Source: Vicia villosa (Eukaryota; Streptophyta; Magnoliopsida; Fabales; Fabaceae). Taken from it: a stretch of 64,000 bases of DNA. The DNA is taken from assembly GCF_029867415.1 (NCBI RefSeq), contig NC_081185.1, forward strand, positions 30,642,245-30,706,244, read 5' to 3'. Below, in pieces: positions 1-11,800 of this stretch. The notes under the pieces were generated by a model that was not told the DNA's origin, made no database searches, and worked only from the letters and a program-made list of their open reading frames with translations. The translations under genes and the position numbers were made by a program. Position 1 is the first letter of the stretch. Every line of letters starts with the position of its first letter.

Positions 1-1721
1 GAAATTCATCAATATGTTTAAGTGACCCACCTTGTCTCTGCATAATAATGTTCCTTTCTTCAACTGTGTCAACATCACCAACTATTAAAGCAGTCACCTC
101 AGAAACTGTAGGTTGGTTGTATATTCTCCCATCTATAGATCTATTTGCAATAAGTCTGAGTTTCAAATTGTGGACATTGTCTTGATTAAGTCTCTGTCTA
201 GCCATGCGGAAGCTCTTTGCATGTGTGTTATGTTTGTATAACATTTTTGATAGACTTTGAACGATTTTTGGATCAATTTTACTTTTGTCCCTAAATTGAT
301 AAAAATAAGTTAGTATATGAACAGTTTAACAAAATAAATATTGGAAGTCATCATAAATATATATCATACCGAAGCCCTTCCATTCTATTAGCGATTTCAT
401 TTTCCGTGTCATATATGTAAAGTTGTGCAAACTTGGGTGATTGTCCTTTAGGTGGCAACAAACTCCCAATCCGATGGCAAGGTTATCCTTGGATTCGTAT
501 TGTAGGAGGACCACGACCATTATTTAATTTGTTATCCAATTTAGCGCCGGGTGAAGTGAAAGCAAACATCATGTTGTATGTCCTTAGTTGTGATTGAAAA
601 TTCTTGCTATCGTTGGCTTCATAATTAAATAGTAAATATGGTAATAGTCTAGGAGGTTTTTTCAAGAAAGATAGCTCAACTTTGCCATTACCACAACATA
701 TTTGATATTTGAGATTTGCTGAATGTCTATGTTTGTCCATCCTCTCTTGATACCACATTAGCGCATTACAATGTATACACTCAATCATTGCATCACCCAA
801 ATCGTAATAGGCTAGACAAGAATGAATTATATGTTAGTAATGTATAAATCATGTAAAGCTTCACCAATGATATGGTAGGTAACATGTGTACCTTGAATAT
901 CAGTAGAGTTATGGGGAGCAGCGGAAAATGGTGTGTCACTATCGTCATTTTCAAAGCTTGAGTCGTCATCCGATTCATGTGTTGTTTAAAAAAGAAGGTT
1001 ATCAACAATGTTACCAATCATGAAATGAAAGTACTAATGATTGAATGATATTAAAAAGAATACTGTCAACAATGTAACCAAAATCTTTCCTGATATGTAA
1101 ACATGGATTGATTAGTGAAAGTGTTCAACCATTTGCACGTGAAGCATTTGTGTCAACATACCTAAGAACGGGTCGTAGTCTGAATCTTCATCATCATTGT
1201 AACTTTCAAAATCCAAGTTAGTTACAGGTGTAAACACGGGGCATGTTGTCACTGTTCTGGTAGTATCTGTTGTTGGGTTGACCTCACTAATCTGGGAAAC
1301 GTCTCTAACAGACCTGTCAAATACATTTAGCAGAAGTTAGTCATCCACAAAGAAATGCATAGTTGAAAGTGATTGAATCTTTAGAAAACCTGTTTCCGTA
1401 CGTAGGAAAAATAGGAGGTTGGTGTGAATTTGTAGTTCGGGGTGGTATTATATTTGTCTAGTCATTCCTAGTAAGGTTTTAAGCTCGATCAGGCACTCCA
1501 AGATTCTTTTTTGGACGACCCCTGCTTCGTTTCAGACTTTGTGGTGGATCATGTTCCCATTGGAAAATTGAACAACTGTTAAAAGAAGGATTAGTGAAGT
1601 ATGCAGTATCTATGTAGCCTGGCTCTTTTAGCTGAATGTTTTCTCCGAAAAAGTTGTTTGTCAGTGACAGCATGTTGTGTAAACATCCTATAAGTAAGTG
1701 ACAACCATGGTTAAAAAGCAT
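1..1721 (-). pseudogene. Helitron Rep/helicase N-terminal part (Helitron_like_N), 3' end outside window
   Basis: Reading leftwards, 800-about 373 encodes the stretch that opens Helitron helicase-like proteins: a Cys-rich start (CIHCNALMWYQER), then CCGNGKVELSFLKKPPRLLP, RTYNMMFAFTS, NNGRGPPTIRIQG and, after one in-frame stop at 483-485, HRIGSLLPPKGQSPKFAQLY. A GT donor follows LR near 373. After an AG acceptor near 294 the next exon reads to the edge with FRMARQRLNQDN, RLIANRSIDGRIYNQPTVSE and ALIVGDVDTVEERNII. These are conserved motifs of the family. The HUH nuclease and helicase motifs would lie further downstream, outside the window. A further minus-strand reading frame at 1479-1721 with a basic RGRPKK motif may be an upstream exon; this is unsure. 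The premature stop marks it as a pseudogene. Confidence 0.8.
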
Positions 1722-2481
1722 GAACGGTAAGCATCGATATACCTATACAATGGTATAGATGTCTGAAGCAGTCAATTTTGCAGAAAATGAAGAAACTTAA
1801 GTATGATTTATCTAAATTGGTGTTGCCACTATTATCACATGTTGCGTATAAAAAGTGCCAATGATATAGTTACTGCGATATATATAAATGTTTCCTATGA
1901 TACAACAAAGTGGACTAAATTAGCATTGAAATACATATTGTTGCTTCCACTGGCATAAAGCTTATTGGCATTAAATATTCCCAATAAATTCAACTTATAT
2001 TTCAATGATTATGATATTGATCTAAATATTGCTTATGGCTCAACAATGTGAACTAAATAATGGCTAAACTATGATATCAACATTTCTTAATTCTTGTTTT
2101 CATTAAAAAAAATCATATCAAGTATGACAAATTTTGGGTTGACATTAATGTGAATGTGTCAAGATATCTCTGCTATAACGGGTTGACATTAATGAGACAA
2201 ATACTACATCTTGAGATTGCACAGAACAAACTACATTAAATGTCAAGCAACTTCTAAAGACTAATATTGAATAAGTCCTAACATTTGTAATTAAATATCA
2301 CTAATTGATATTATTCCATGACATCTTTCAATATATGGGTCTATTGGTATTCTAGATTTTTCCATGACAACTTAAACATATTAACTTAAACATTGTAATT
2401 AATAGTGTGAGGCAACAACACAACTATAAATTCCTTGATGTATACATAATATGTCTTAATGGTATTAGACTATATTAAAAT

Positions 2482-2775
2482 GGGTTAATGAACTTTTTCA
2501 TCCCTTTAAATATTTCAAATTTCATTTTTAGTCCCTCCAAAATTTTCCTTCAAGAAATAGTCCCTTCAAAATTTTTCTTTCGAACTATTGGTCCCTAACG
2601 TCAAATTTCGTAGCTAATAGGTGGCTAAAGTCGTAGCTAATCTCTAGCAAATTTGACTTTAGGGACCAATAGTTTAGACGAAAAATTTTAAAGGGACGAT
2701 TTCTTAAAGCAAAATTTTGGAGGGACTAAAAACGAAATCTGCAATATTTAGAGGGACCAAAAAGTTCATTAACCC
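2482..2775. mobile_element. Mutator-type MITE, 294 bp, with perfect 9-bp TSD
   Basis: The element starts GGGTTAATGAACTTTTT and ends AAAAAGTTCATTAACCC. The two halves are largely complementary over most of its length, so the single strand would fold into a long hairpin. It is flanked by the exact 9-bp duplication TATTAAAAT (2473-2481 and 2776-2784). A 9-bp TSD points to mobilisation by a Mutator-superfamily transposase. It has no coding capacity. It lies in the spacer between the two Helitron genes, so it inserted after the Helitron arrived or was carried inside it. Confidence 0.9.
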
Positions 2776-4439
2776 TATTAAAATACAATATGGAGTAACT
2801 CCTTTTATTGGATGGAGAGACATTGTCACCCATTTATCAAATACTTCAACAAAGACCTGTAAGCAAAACCGAATATATCATCAATAGAATTTATAGATAG
2901 AAGGGTAGCAACAACATAAACAATTTCAATGATGCTAGATATTAGATGACTATTGAAATCTAATATATGTTATACAAAGGATCATTCAGTGTGGATGAAC
3001 TTCTCTCAGTTTAAGGAATCTTCATGTCTCATTGAGGTTCACTATATTTTTTGACAAAAAGCGTTAAAGTCAAAGTTGAAGCCTTAAATATTCTGTTCAC
3101 TTTTAATATACTTTTTAAAATGGAGCATTTATTTTAAATGAAATATTATATACTAAATTAAAGGGTGTCACTTTCATGTCCTTGTAATTGAATTGAACTG
3201 CCAATGGAACTTTGAGATGGAACTATCTTGACAAATGAAAATAATACCATATCATTAATTATTTAGCAGTACAAGATTTCTCAATCTGGTGATATATAGC
3301 ATGTACAAACGAAAAACTTATATGTATGATACATTACCATGTTTAATTAATATTAAAGTACACTTGAGTTGCTGATGAAAGTGACAAGACATGCAGTAAC
3401 CTTTCAAGGAGCAGGTATTTGTGTTAAGGTATTGTAAACTTAGAAGCATATTTTTTGACACAGCATGGGAAAAAGACAAAACCATACATGTAAAAGCCAT
3501 AAGCCCAACTGTTTGATATTGTCACATCCATAGGGATCTATAAAATGTTATCCTACTTCCCCTGAGAACCGGCTGAATTATGTAGTATGTTCAACAGTCA
3601 ATAGCAAGCTGTCTTTGCACATAGTACAAAAGTTCTGCATAAACTTGATTAATAAAAGTTGTAGGAAACGTTATGGTTATAGAAAAAGAAATGGAACTGC
3701 ATAAAAGTACGGCAGGCTCTGCAGAAACTTGAGTAAGCTGTCAATAACAAAACTTGTAGAAAAAGTAATGGCTATAAAGCAGTCTAAACAACATTTGAAA
3801 ATCTATGTTGGTACCATTGTCAATTTTGTGAGATATTTTCCTGTTGTGAAAAAAGAAGAAATTGTTGACAAAGTTTATTGTTCTAAATTAGAATAAATCA
3901 CAATGCTTTGATTCTACAAGCTATATACTAGTGAGTAACCCCTAACACCCCCTAGTATCACTAATTTATATACACAGTCACAACAAAGACATTCAAGAAA
4001 ATAATATCCCTAATGATAAACATTCAATATAATTTATCATAGCCACTTATGAAACACCATTCAAATTTAATACATTCTAGATAAGAGCATTCAATTCAAG
4101 ATAATTTATAAAAACTGCATACAATGAGACTTCATGTAATTTATAAAAACTCATGTCATATATAGAACATATGCAGCCCCATATAATTTGTAAAAACTCA
4201 ATGTTTCAAATGCAATACTTTCACTATGTATTCCATTTAATTAGAAAGATAAATCTAACACTATGTATTATCGTACATCATGTAGACAAATTATCTCTCC
4301 AATTGATTGGACATCTTTAGTAAATGAGAAAGCCCTTTCTTCAAAAGTAGCTTGAGAACCAGAATATAGGGACAGTGCTTGTGAAACGCAAGGATTTGGG
4401 TTCTCGGCATCAAATCTGAAATTGTACGAATTCAAGGAT

Positions 4440-5572
4440 GGTCCTTTTTAAAATGCAGAATAAAATAATCTGCTTGATTTGGAAAGAATAGAATTCAGAA
4501 TTGCATACTTAGCCTTAAAATCAACTACTTGGGGATGGTCAATGTTGAGTAGTAGTTTGGAACCGTTTCAAGTGTTTGAAAGATTAAGCTTCCCTGTGGC
4601 TGAAAGCATGAAAAGAGTTTACTTCAAGTGAAGAGTGTAAAGGACAAGGAATGAATGTAACATAGAGAATCTATGAAGGAACAAACTTGAACTTTGGCGA
4701 CACCAAGCATGAGTAAGTATGACAACCGGCGGACCGTTGTCTTTAGTAAAAGCCATAAGTTGGTTGGCATACGTCTCTCAAAGGGTGAGATCAATCTCAG
4801 CTCCACTAACAAAATAAAAAACAACGAAATAGTATGAAGCAATGAAGCATATAGTAGTTAGGTGTGAAGTTGTAACGTGACATACCACTCATCGGCCAAA
4901 ATTATGTTGACGTACGATTTTTTCCCAGCACCTCCAACTTGGGTCCTAACAACTTGTTGCAGGACACCAATAATATTTGCATAAAAGAATAAAGTTTTGT
5001 CAACATTTAGAGGATAACCTGTATCGATAGTGCAAAAAGACTTGTAGTAATTTATATCGTATAAGCGATGAACATCGAAATCTCCATTCAAGAATTCTGC
5101 AAAGGGCTTGAATTTGAATTTATGCATTGGAATTTCAGGCATATCAATACAGGTTATTGCAGTGGTACCATTAAAAATAAACTTCATCTTATTGTCACAA
5201 ACTTTTAACGGCAGGTCATTGATCTGAGGTTCTCCGTTATAAACCATATATGTCTGATGTTCTAGCAAGTTTTTTTTTCCACATATCAAGTTCACGGTTG
5301 CGGGTTATGACATGAATCTGATTCTCCTAGTGAAACAACAACGATATGTATGAGTAAGTGATAAATTCAAATTCATATGAAAATTTGGATAACACAATAA
5401 TAAAAACCTTGGCATCTTGTAAAATTGCTTCTACATGTTGGTTTCCATTTTGTTCTTGGACTATCCAAAGGTCGATAACACGGGCCGCAATTTTCCATAC
5501 ATTGACATCAGGCTTCAAGTCAGTGATAAAAAGTGGTGCTCTTGACATGATGTCCAGCTGGTCTGAAATCAA
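4440..5572 (-). pseudogene. Helitron-associated RPA1-like gene (OB-fold, DUF223 type), multi-exon remnant
   Basis: The first exon (about 5572-5400) encodes MSRAPLFITDLKPDVNVWKIAARVIDLW and QNGNQHVEAILQD. This matches the N-terminal OB fold of plant replication protein A 70-kDa-like proteins that travel with Helitrons. After an intron, 5295-about 4885 continues with TYMVYNGEP, LYDINYYKS, IIGVLQQVV and KKSYVNIILADE, again typical of the family. More exon-like pieces follow: 4805-4690 (YANQLMAFTKDNGPPVVIL, with a stop just before it) and about 4590-4500 (LLLNIDHPQVVDFKAKYAIL). Such proteins bind single-stranded DNA and are thought to help rolling-circle transposition. The stop and irregular junctions suggest decay. 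Exon ends are approximate. Confidence 0.72.
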
Positions 5573-6439
5573 GATGATGAAAACCTTATTAACGAAACCA
5601 CGAACTTCATAAAACCAAACCAGATATCAGATAAAAAAACAGAATAGCACAAAACAAAAGAAAAAATTAACAACAATGTTTAATGTGACTTTATATAGGA
5701 AAAAAATGAAAAAGCAATTGGCTAAATAAGTATATTAAAAATGTATATAAAAAGCAGTAGGCTCTAGAAAATATGATATGTAAATGTTTATGGTTTGATA
5801 TCAAGTTAATGAAAACAAAAAATGAAGCTTAAAAACTAGACGCCAAGAAAGTGCAGATCAAAGAAAATCATAAAACCAAAAGCTAGAATCATGAAACACG
5901 CATTAAACACACTAAAATGGAAACCGAAAAGTCTGGAAAAAACAAACAGTATATATACACACAACTTATAACGTAGGAAAAGCGAAAAAGATGGTGTTCA
6001 TCAATATATACATAATCAAATGTAAAAGACGCAAAAGAGAATCGATATACACAAAATCGATACAACATAGAAATCAGAACTTGAATGAAGATATGTTGCT
6101 CTCCACATGAATGAAGCAAAACGTTGGTGTTCAGTTAAAGCAAAAATGAAACTTGAAGAACAACCAGCATTTAGCAGAACAACCAAGTTTCTGCAGATGA
6201 GGAAGTCACTGCCATTAACAACAGCGGAAAACTAAAAAATATGACGATAGGGAAGACATTCACCGTGAAAAGCACCGAAGGAAAAAGAATGATATGAGAC
6301 TGAAATATTCCTAGTGAGAAATGGAAATGAGAGTGAGAAGTAAAGTGAAATGAGAGAGAGGAGTATTTGGAAGTGTTTGATATTTGGGTTGTTCCCGGGT
6401 AAAACCAATATCTTTCAGATTTTGGGTTGTTCTGCAATA

Positions 6440-7321
6440 AAATGAAAAAGGTTAGCCACTTGTCGCATTAATTAATTCTTATTGGCCAATGAATATCTAT
6501 TTAGTCAATTACAAGTATGGGCAAAGTTTAGTGCAAATTAAAAAGTAAGACAAGGGTAAATTAGGGAGTTTGGATTTAGTTTCCAAGCTTAGTTAGGTAG
6601 TTGATTGTTTAATTTATGAAAATTTTAAACTTTTATCTAATACAAGTTTTAAGAGTTTTTATTTTTAATCATATTATTCATTGTTGTTTATGTTTCCTCT
6701 TCTATATATATTACTAGTTCAATTTAAAGTTATTTAAGTTTTTTTTCAACTTTCTATTTTTATTATGGTTTGAAAATAAACGAGTGTCAAAAACTATATC
6801 CTGCCTTAAGACTTATCTCGTGCATACAAACGGATTTGTTACTAGTTCGAGATAAAAAGTATTACACTTTCGTTATTATGAACAATCAACTATGATAAAA
6901 ATAAAAAAAACATTTTTCCAACACATTGTGTCGTCTTTGTTATTACAACACAATGATTTGACATTAATGATATTTTATGTAAAATTTTAAGTTTTGATTT
7001 AAATAATCATATTTCTCGTAAGTGCATGTATTTATTTGGGTATATGTTAGTAAATATACTAAAACTAACAAATTTATTGTTGTGGAATATTAGTAGAGAA
7101 ATGATAATCTTACATTTATTTGTGATACCTACACCGTATAAATTACAATTTTATTTTTTTATCATGTTTAAAAATTATTTTTCTTTTTTTTTGACATACT
7201 TAGGTTGTATTTTAAAGGTTGTATTATTTTGAAGGGTGTAAAGATAGGGTATTGAGTTTTTTTTTACCAATAGCAGCCCTCATATTATTAATGTGAGTTT
7301 ATGGCGCCAATAGTGCATATC
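6440..7321. other. AT-rich intergenic DNA without recognised genes
   Basis: This stretch between the Helitron region and the hAT insertion contains long A/T runs and only short spurious reading frames, for example at 7026-7232. I see no motif, repeat boundary or RNA gene in it. Confidence 0.6.
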
Positions 7322-7329
7322 GCTGAGAC

Positions 7330-8627
7330 CAGTGGCGGGGCCAGAAAATTAATAAAACCTGGGCAAAAATTTAGAGACCGCAAATCAACCAACGATTGAT
7401 TTATGTATAAAATCTATTGTAAAAAATTATGGTAATAATAAAAACATCTTTTGCATAGCCCAACTAATCAACCAACGATTGATTTATGTATCAAAAAGAT
7501 CAATTTAACTGAACAAAAAGACATTCTCAATCTATTTTTATTCACATGCTTTAAGAAATATAGTTGGATTTGGTTTCTCTTCTGCAACCTGTATGAAAAA
7601 GGCATATCATTAAATGTAATCAGTTCTTAAATCAGACATGGAATTATCTGCTTGTAAAGCCTTCGCTTAACAGCATGTGTCACAAAATCATTATTCAAAT
7701 GCATTGATGCTCAAATGTATTTTGGATTTTGCTTATAAAGCTTTCGATAAACATTTCGCATCACAAAATCATTATTCAAATGCATGGATGTTCAAATGTA
7801 TTTGGGATATGATAAATAAAATGAAATTTGAAATAACTGTCATGGGGATCTAACAGGACAACAAGAACATTCCATAAAATCTACTAAATAATTAATGCTA
7901 AAGAATTCTTATTATACTACCAAACTTTATTTTGGCCATCAAATTTTCCATTTAAATCTTCACCTAATTTATTTAAACTTCCCCCATTTACAAGAAAAGT
8001 TTGACACATCTCCAACACTAAGGGTAATGTAACTCTCATGTAAATCCCCTGTTCATATGCAAGCACGGTTGGTTCAATTGGAGAAAAGCTTTACAACATA
8101 ATTCTGCATCCCAGACTCATGCTTTACAACATAATTCTACGGCCAGTAACATAATATTCATTTATTGTTCATAGAGAATTACAAAGAAAATCCTTCTATA
8201 AGACACACTATAATACACACAGTCAGTTAATCAAACACTTTGTGTGATACCCTTCTAACCAAATTTCACAACATTGTGGCTCAAATTTCACAGAAATAAG
8301 CAGAACAAAGATGATAGGTGAGATAGGGAGAGCAAGTCTCACTCACCGATGGCGGAGCGGAGCTGTGACCGAAAGAGAGGGAGTTTCAACGGTGTGTCTG
8401 TGGTGATGCTGCAGAGCAATTCTCGGTGGAGTCGGTGTTGTCACGTTTCAAAATTTCGACGGCGTTGTACTTTTTCACTCCGTTCTTCTCCTTGTCTTCT
8501 TCATTCCAAATGCTTTCTTTTACATATAATTTGCCGTTTTTATTTGTTTTTACTTCTGATTTCAAAAATTAATTGGACTAGAGCCTGGACAGTTGCCCAG
8601 GGTAGCCAGGCCTTAGAACCGCCCTTG
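7330..8627. mobile_element. Non-autonomous hAT element, 1298 bp, with 8-bp TSD
   Basis: The ends are CAGTGGCGGGGCCAG on the left and GAACCGCCCTTG on the right (reverse complement CAAGGGCGGTTC). They give a short imperfect terminal inverted repeat of the CAGTGGCGG type common in plant hAT elements, with further inverted similarity (CCTGGGCAA) just inside. Both sides carry the exact 8-bp duplication GCTGAGAC (7322-7329 and 8628-8635), the hAT TSD length. No transposase is visible. The right part (about 8340-8520) is distinctly GC-richer than its surroundings and holds an open frame starting at 8349, which may be a captured gene fragment; no homology is claimed. Confidence 0.87.
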
Positions 8628-8690
8628 GCTGAGACTAAAGAGCGACTAAAGAGTAGTTATAATTTTCTTTATCTATGTCTTGTGAATTGA
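8349..8690 (+). other. GC-richer open reading frame inside the hAT element, possible captured fragment
   Basis: An ATG-initiated frame of 113 codons opens at MAERSCDRKRGSF inside the hAT element and runs past its right end (8627) into flanking DNA, so it is not a complete gene. Its first 150 bases are GC-rich compared with the AT-rich element body. The later part is Cys/Leu-rich low-complexity translation. I recognise no domain. It could be a shadow of an exon captured in either orientation, or chance. Confidence 0.25.
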
Positions 8691-8897
8691 TTTGATTGTA
8701 GTGTTACAAGCTTTATATATTTAGTTTATCTAAAATGTTACTGTAATTTCATGAATTTTGTGAGCTCTCGACACACCAAAAACGGATCAAAATCTTTACA
8801 ATACAAAAATGTGACTAAAAATACTTCGAAATGAAGTATTGCCTCAAGCAGGAAACACCTATATACATACATCCTACTATCAAATTGATGCTACAAC

Positions 8898-11800
8898 TTA
8901 CATGTCTCTCTGCTTATGAAAAATAGCCTCTCTGGTTACAAGTTTAATGCCCCTCACCCAAAGCTCAGCAGCTTCAAACCCTCCCTCACAGACAAAATGC
9001 ACTTCCCTGTTCTTATTTGTAAGCACCCTAAACATTCCAGGTTCTACTGCATCACCTTTGTTGTACCTATTTCTATTTCTATGCAATGTGGAGCTTGGCC
9101 CTAACACTGCCTCACAGCACACCACATTTCTCTTGCTTGACTTACCCCAACAAAGAACACCTGCAGAACCCAACATACGTAGTTGTTTTACATGTGGGGT
9201 GCCCTTACCACATTTTGTGTGTTTCTGAACGTAGGCACCATCTATTACCAATTTACGAGCAAATTCATCTAGTAGAACATCCTCTGCATCGTTTTTCCCT
9301 CCACCGAATTTCCTTGCATGTAAAAGTGCAGTTTCACCTCTTGTATTTTTAGCATTATAATGAGCACCATATGAAATTAAAACCTTACAAATGGATGCAT
9401 GGCCTTCCCTTGCAGCTAACATGAGCGGAGTGTAGTCTTCTCCATCTAGAACATTGACATCAAAACCTTTGTTGGTCAACAGTGTAACAGCATCCAAATC
9501 CCCACGACGAGCTGCACAGTGAAGAGCATAGAAGCCACCGCTATTTTGATTACCCTTTTCGAGTGTGAATTCGAGCATGACCTTTTCAAATAAATCACAG
9601 TTATTATTCAATTCAGATAACATTATCGCTGTTTCACCAGACTTATTGCATAGCTTTACATCGGCTCCGGCATATACAAGCAATCGAAATGATTCAACAT
9701 GACCTTTCACGGCTGCATGCATAACCGCTGAGAAACCACTGTCATCTTGATAGTCAAGATCAAATTCTCCCGATTCAATGACAGTTTTCAATGCTTCAGT
9801 ATCTCCTGCCTTGGATACAAAAATCAAAGGGGAAAATATGGAAGTATTGCTGGATTTGGGTATCTTGCCGTTTTTAATCACACTCAACACTGCTTGTTGA
9901 AAATCATGAGACCACTTGTACAACTCGGCAAGTGAACTTGCAGATTGACATGCAATATTCGCCAAGCCAAAATCAGCACCAGCCCTTGTTAGTACTTTAA
10001 GACACTCCTCTTGCTTATATTTTGCACAAATCATCAGAGCAGTGTCACCAGAATCTGTTAAAGAATTCAAGTCACAGCCAAAATCAATAAGGCATTGAAT
10101 TATTGCTGGTAAGCCTAGACGAGATGCCATGTGTATAGGAAGGTACTCGATCTTGCTGGTTGTTTTGACTAGGGATTCCACATTCGCACCACATTCTAAG
10201 AGTATCCTAACAGCCTCGACATTGTCACAGAGGATAGCATGGTGTAGAATGGTTCTTCCATGGTGACAAATATTTGAGGGAACATATTGCAAGAGCAAGT
10301 TTAATATAGCACCACTATTTTCAAAATACTCAACTGCACACCAGGTGATACCATATGGTTCTCCCAGTCCAGCACCCACACGGAGTTCTTCACCAGTTGA
10401 AGTGTCCCATGACCAAGCTCCAAGCCTTACTTCAAACTCTGTCGTAGCACCATTCTGTAGTTCATTTGTAAAAAAATTCTTGTGAGGCTCAATTAGCATT
10501 TAACAATTAAAAGATAGTTTGTGAGAAGATTGATGCAATTATGAGACTATCAGCAGAGTTAACTAATCAAATATTTAACATTAACAATGAAGATCAGATT
10601 TTATGTTTTCTAAATTTCTGTTTGGCTGTAGAACCGGCCTAACGACATTAAAAGAGATCGCTGCCTTGGCAGACTGATGACAAAATTTTCAGCTTTAACC
10701 AGATGAGGTCACTGACTTCTTAGTTCTTACATGATGATTAGAGTTTGATGGGAATTATTTAGAAAAACTATAATTTGTTTGAAAAATGTAACAGACCATA
10801 GTTCACAAATGGAAAATTACAAGAGCAAGAATATATTGGCTGTACATGACTAGGATTCTGCAGAGATGTGTGAAATATTCTCGCAAACTAAACCAAACTG
10901 TACTGGTAATCGAAGACTTGAAGGGGGTCAAGATAAAAGTTTACCTGAAGGAGCAAACTGACAACATGGACCTGCCTATGAACTACAGCTGCAACTAGTG
11001 CATTACAATCCACATTTGTATGGAGAGAAGGCGTAAGTGACTCTAAAAGCACCCGGTCTGTCGCACTTGCATCCACACCACACTGCCGTTGAAAAAGAGA
11101 TCTCAAATTTAGCATATTACACCAAGTATTTACCAATAAGTGTACGTTAAATTTACCAATAAAAGTCTATTTAAAAGTCTATAGATGAAGACAGCTAAAT
11201 AATACTCAAAGGTGGCAGTAGTTTTGTACTCCCTCCATTATCTTTTATAAGCAACTTTTACTTTTAAGATTCATTAAATAATTAATGTATCTAATCTATA
11301 TATAGTCTAAATACATCGTTTATTCAATGAACCTAAAAAGTAAAATTTGCTTATAAATGAGAATGGAGGGAGTAATATTATTATGTGAGGATTTGTTGAC
11401 TGTAACTCGTAGGGAAGTCTCTAGGAAGAAGAAATTAGCATGGAGCTAACCTCTTAATGTGCCAGATAATAGCAACCATGCAATTGCGGATGCTGATATC
11501 AGTTAACAGTTGTCATTACAAAATATCTAGAACCATGCTGCAGCAGAACACGTACCTTTATAAGTGTCTTAACCACGTCGGCAAACCCCCGGCAGCATGC
11601 GGTCACAAGTGCATGTACAGCAATATGAGGTCGGACCAAATCAGAGCTCATGAGCAATTCCACGCACCCTTCTTGTCCATGACAGCTTGCCTCTATAAGA
11701 GCTTCTTCACAAGCTGGCTGTGATGCCCCTGATTTAATTAAGATCTCAAGAATATCAATGTGGCCCTCCCTCACTGCTGCAGTAGTTGCAAAGCCTCTGA

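Larger units (their letters stand above)
1..5572 (-). mobile_element. Degenerate autonomous-type Helitron (RPA-like plus Rep/helicase genes), truncated by window edge
   Basis: Two gene remnants in the same orientation define this region: an RPA-like single-strand DNA-binding gene at about 4.4-5.57 kb and a Helitron_like_N/Rep-helicase gene at about 1.7 kb to the left edge. Plant Helitrons, which move as rolling circles, commonly carry exactly this pair. The space between them (about 1.75-4.4 kb) is AT-rich, has no recognisable coding sequence, and holds a MITE at 2482-2775. The 5' TC terminus should lie to the right of 5572. I could not place it in 5.6-6.5 kb, where I see no gene. The 3' hairpin and CTRR end lie left of the window. 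Frame breaks in both genes mean this copy is dead as seen here. Confidence 0.75.
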
